This document shows, in pieces, positions 61,921 to 64,000 of a stretch of 64,000 bases of DNA (its first letter is position 1; every line of letters begins with the position of its first letter). The notes below the pieces were generated by a model. It was not told where the DNA came from and did not search any database. It saw only the letters and a list, made by a program, of their open reading frames with translations. The DNA comes from CAVVIO01 sp963748095 (lineage in GTDB: Bacteria > Bacteroidota > Bacteroidia > Bacteroidales > UBA10428): NCBI GenBank assembly GCA_963748095.1, contig CAVVIO010000001.1:62001-126000 (forward strand). The letters run 5' to 3'. A program made the translations under genes and the position numbers.

Positions 61921-62940
61921 TTATTCCACCACATCAATCCACCCATATTTGTCTTCTGATTCACCATGCTGAATAGAAGAAAGCCTTTCATATAACCTTG
62001 TTGATACGGGACCCGGTTTACCATCTTTACAATATTCAAAAGTCTTATTATTAATATTGTCTACAATTTTTTTAACGGGTGTAATTACAGCCGCAGTGCC
62101 ACAAGCGCCAACTTCATCGAATTCTGCAAGTTCTTCAAATGGTATTTTTCTTATTTCCACATCCATCCCTGCTTCTTTAGCAAGGGTAATAAGACTTTTA
62201 TTTGTTATGGATGGCAATATCGATTTTGATTCGGGTGTGATGTATTTATTTCCCTTTATTGCAAAAAAGTTCGCAGGGCCACATTCATCAATATATTTTT
62301 TTTCTTTTGGGTCGAGATACAAAACAGCAGCATACCCTTTTTCATGCGCCTGTTGCGTGGGAACTAAACTGGCGGCATAATTACCTCCTACTTTAAACGA
62401 ACCTGTTCCCAAGGGCGCTGCCCGATCAAAGTTATAGCAAACCTGAAGGTCAACCGGTTTGAAACCTTCTTTAAAATAAGGGCCTACCGGTGTAACGAAA
62501 ATCATAAAAAGATATTCCTTTGCCGGTTTAACACCGACTTCTGCACCTGTACCAATTAAGAGTGGACGGATATATAAAGAGGCTCCTGATCCATACGGGG
62601 GTACACTTTTTTTATTTAATTGTACTACTTTCTTCACTGCAGTCATAAACATTTCGATTGGAACTTCAGCCATCATAATTCCTTTAGCTGTAGACAACAT
62701 GCGCTTGGCGTTTTCTTCCATCCTAAAAATACGAATTTTCCCATCTTTCCCTAAAAAAGCTTTTAATCCCTCAAAAGCTTCCTGTCCATAATGAAGACAT
62801 GTGGCAGCCATATGAATATTGATCGTCTCGGAAGAAGAAACCTCCAATTCTCCCCATTTCCCATTTCTGAAATAACACCTTACATTGTAGTCTGTTTTCT
62901 GATATGCAAAGGGTAATTTACTCCAATCTAAATTTTCCAT
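61921..62940 (-). CDS. ilvE: branched-chain-amino-acid aminotransferase
   Basis: Transfers amino groups between glutamate and the keto acids of Val, Leu and Ile. The 339-residue class-IV PLP enzyme has CLHYGQEAFEGLKAF near 50, SLYIRPLLIGTGAEVG near 128, GSFKVGGNYAASL near 180 with the PLP Lys, and GTAAVITPV near 280. It is a single gene with a good promoter. Confidence 0.96.
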   Translation of the reverse strand: MENLDWSKLPFAYQKTDYNVRCYFRNGKWGELEVSSSETINIHMAATCLHYGQEAFEGLKAFLGKDGKIRIFRMEENAKRMLSTAKGIMMAEVPIEMFMTAVKKVVQLNKKSVPPYGSGASLYIRPLLIGTGAEVGVKPAKEYLFMIFVTPVGPYFKEGFKPVDLQVCYNFDRAAPLGTGSFKVGGNYAASLVPTQQAHEKGYAAVLYLDPKEKKYIDECGPANFFAIKGNKYITPESKSILPSITNKSLITLAKEAGMDVEIRKIPFEELAEFDEVGACGTAAVITPVKKIVDNINNKTFEYCKDGKPGPVSTRLYERLSSIQHGESEDKYGWIDVVE

Positions 62941-62974
62941 ACTTTTTAGTTTAAAACATTATTTTTCAATGACC

Positions 62975-63004
62975 CAAAATTAACCATTTAAAATATTATA
63001 ACAA
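62975..63004 (-). promoter_or_regulatory. promoter of ilvE
   Basis: On the minus strand TTG (63004-63002) and TAATTTTG (62982-62975) are 19 bases apart, a near-consensus Bacteroidota promoter with a short leader. Confidence 0.7.
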
Positions 63005-63092
63005 TTTCAATCATTTCGTAATATTGAAAAAATATTTTGATAAAAGACCCTCAGGACGACATGAATAATGTCACTATTTTAATACTTTTAGA

Positions 63093-63100
63093 TATATTTG
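63093..63100 (+). promoter_or_regulatory. -7 element for the universal stress gene
   Basis: TATATTTG is a perfect -7 element 133 bases before the ATG at 63234. The -33 position is not clear. Confidence 0.5.
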
Positions 63101-63233
63101 AACGTTTTTTGTACAACAAATTTAAATCAAAAGAATCACTGAATATTTAAATTGCTGATAATTAGTTAAAAGATTATTTGGAGTATTTAAAATATAATCG
63201 TTAATTTATGTCTTTAATCAAAGATTTTTGCCC

Positions 63234-64000
63234 ATGGAACAAGAAAAAAAATTGATATTGGTTACTTGGGATTTCACAGAAAAATCTGAATTTGCCCTTG
63301 AACACGCAATTAATATTGCGAATGCCCTGTCATACGAAATCGGACTTATTCACATTGTGAAAAAAGAATCCGATATTTCAGGAATTGAAAAAGACCTGGA
63401 AAAAATCATGGAAACCAAATTCAGTCATATTTCTCCGAAACCAAAGTTTTTCATGCGTGAAGGTTCTATATTCCATACAATAAGTGATGTTGCTTCTGAT
63501 ATTAACGCCCGTATGGTTATAATGGGAACTCATGGCATTAAAGGAATGCAAAAATTATTAGGTAGCTGGGCGCTAAAAGTAATTGCCAGTTCAAAAGTAC
63601 CTTTTATTGTAGTACAGGCCCCACCTATTGGTAAAACCTATAAAAATATTATTATCCCTGTTAATTACCGTAGGGAACACAAAGAAAGTATAAACTGGGT
63701 TTACTTTTTTTCAAAAGCATTCCATTCTCATTTTCATGTTTTTACAGCCAAGCATACTGATCCGAATTTTGTTAAAGGACTGGAATCAAACATCATTTTT
63801 ATTAATAAATATTTTAAAAGCAAAGGTATTGCCTTCGATACTTATGCAGCTCCCGGAGAAGATGACTTTGCAAAGGAAGTAATCGACTTTTCAAAGGAGA
63901 AAGATGCAGATGCCATCCTGCTGATGACAACAAAAGATATTGGTTTTGCTGATTATGTATTGGGGGCTAGCGAACAGTATATCATTGCAAACAGTGAAAA
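63234..64000 (+). CDS. universal stress protein, two-domain type, cut by window end
   Basis: An open frame from ATG 63234 that runs through the right edge, at least 255 residues. It shows UspA motifs: LVTWDFTEKSEFALEHAINIA at the start and MGTHGIKGMQKLLGSWALKVIASSKVPFIVVQ near 95-130, the ATP-binding G-x2-G-x9-G type loop. A second, less conserved Usp domain follows (IIIPVNY... and LLMTTKDIG). These proteins aid survival under stress in the cytoplasm. Confidence 0.88.
   Translation, partial: MEQEKKLILVTWDFTEKSEFALEHAINIANALSYEIGLIHIVKKESDISGIEKDLEKIMETKFSHISPKPKFFMREGSIFHTISDVASDINARMVIMGTHGIKGMQKLLGSWALKVIASSKVPFIVVQAPPIGKTYKNIIIPVNYRREHKESINWVYFFSKAFHSHFHVFTAKHTDPNFVKGLESNIIFINKYFKSKGIAFDTYAAPGEDDFAKEVIDFSKEKDADAILLMTTKDIGFADYVLGASEQYIIANSE

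Overview
The window is a chromosomal segment, low in G+C (estimated by eye at somewhat under 40 percent), from a member of the Bacteroidota, most likely a Bacteroidales/Marinilabiliales-type organism (the order is an inference). The phylum call rests on repeated promoters of the TTTG / TAnnTTTG type with few Shine-Dalgarno sequences, a C-terminal type IX secretion (T9SS) sorting domain, DUF1800/DUF1501 and PspC/PadR gene sets, the ftsX-DUF3098-truB-queA order, and several PorT-like outer-membrane barrels. No phage, insertion sequence, CRISPR array or rRNA operon was seen. One tRNA (Gln, UUG) is present. The A2M gene at the left edge and the universal stress gene at the right edge are cut by the window.

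Left part (0-19.5 kb): an alpha-2-macroglobulin gene with an apparent frameshift and a Nudix hydrolase are followed by a long block for the glutamate family of amino acids: carB, divergent argR, argG, argH, a degenerate glutamate-5-kinase paralogue, proB, proA, citrate synthase, then gltB and gltD. Citrate synthase and glutamate synthase supply 2-oxoglutarate and glutamate; proB/proA and carB/argG/argH spend it on proline and arginine. The gltB leader holds a 17-codon peptide followed by mutually exclusive antiterminator and terminator hairpins, a textbook attenuator layout, and is the best regulatory find here.

Middle (19.5-42 kb): a DUF2797 gene; a PspC-PadR-PspC envelope-stress-type operon with a small membrane protein and repeated operator half-sites; tRNA-Gln; a four-gene cassette of lysine-2,3-aminomutase-like radical SAM enzyme, two D-Ala-D-Ala-ligase-like ATP-grasp enzymes and a GNAT acetyltransferase, which looks like a small biosynthetic pathway with no product I can name; galM with an EamA permease; an RRM RNA-binding protein plus cold-shock protein behind a long leader; a MATE exporter behind a structured leader; a secreted TldD/TldE-like pair; and the ion transporters TrkH and CorA.

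Right part (42-64 kb): a DUF1800/DUF1501 pair (the latter with Tat-like signal and T9SS tail) next to a lipoprotein and a barrel protein; an orphan SiaC-like protein; carA, broken by an apparent one-base insertion; a TlpA-like thiol-disulfide protein; a polyprenyl synthase; a DUF2723 membrane protein; penicillin-binding protein 1C; then queA, truB, DUF3098, ftsX (with uppP missing from its usual place), ilvE, and a universal stress protein. Two single-base frameshifts in conserved genes (A2M, carA) suggest residual sequencing errors, though real lesions cannot be excluded.
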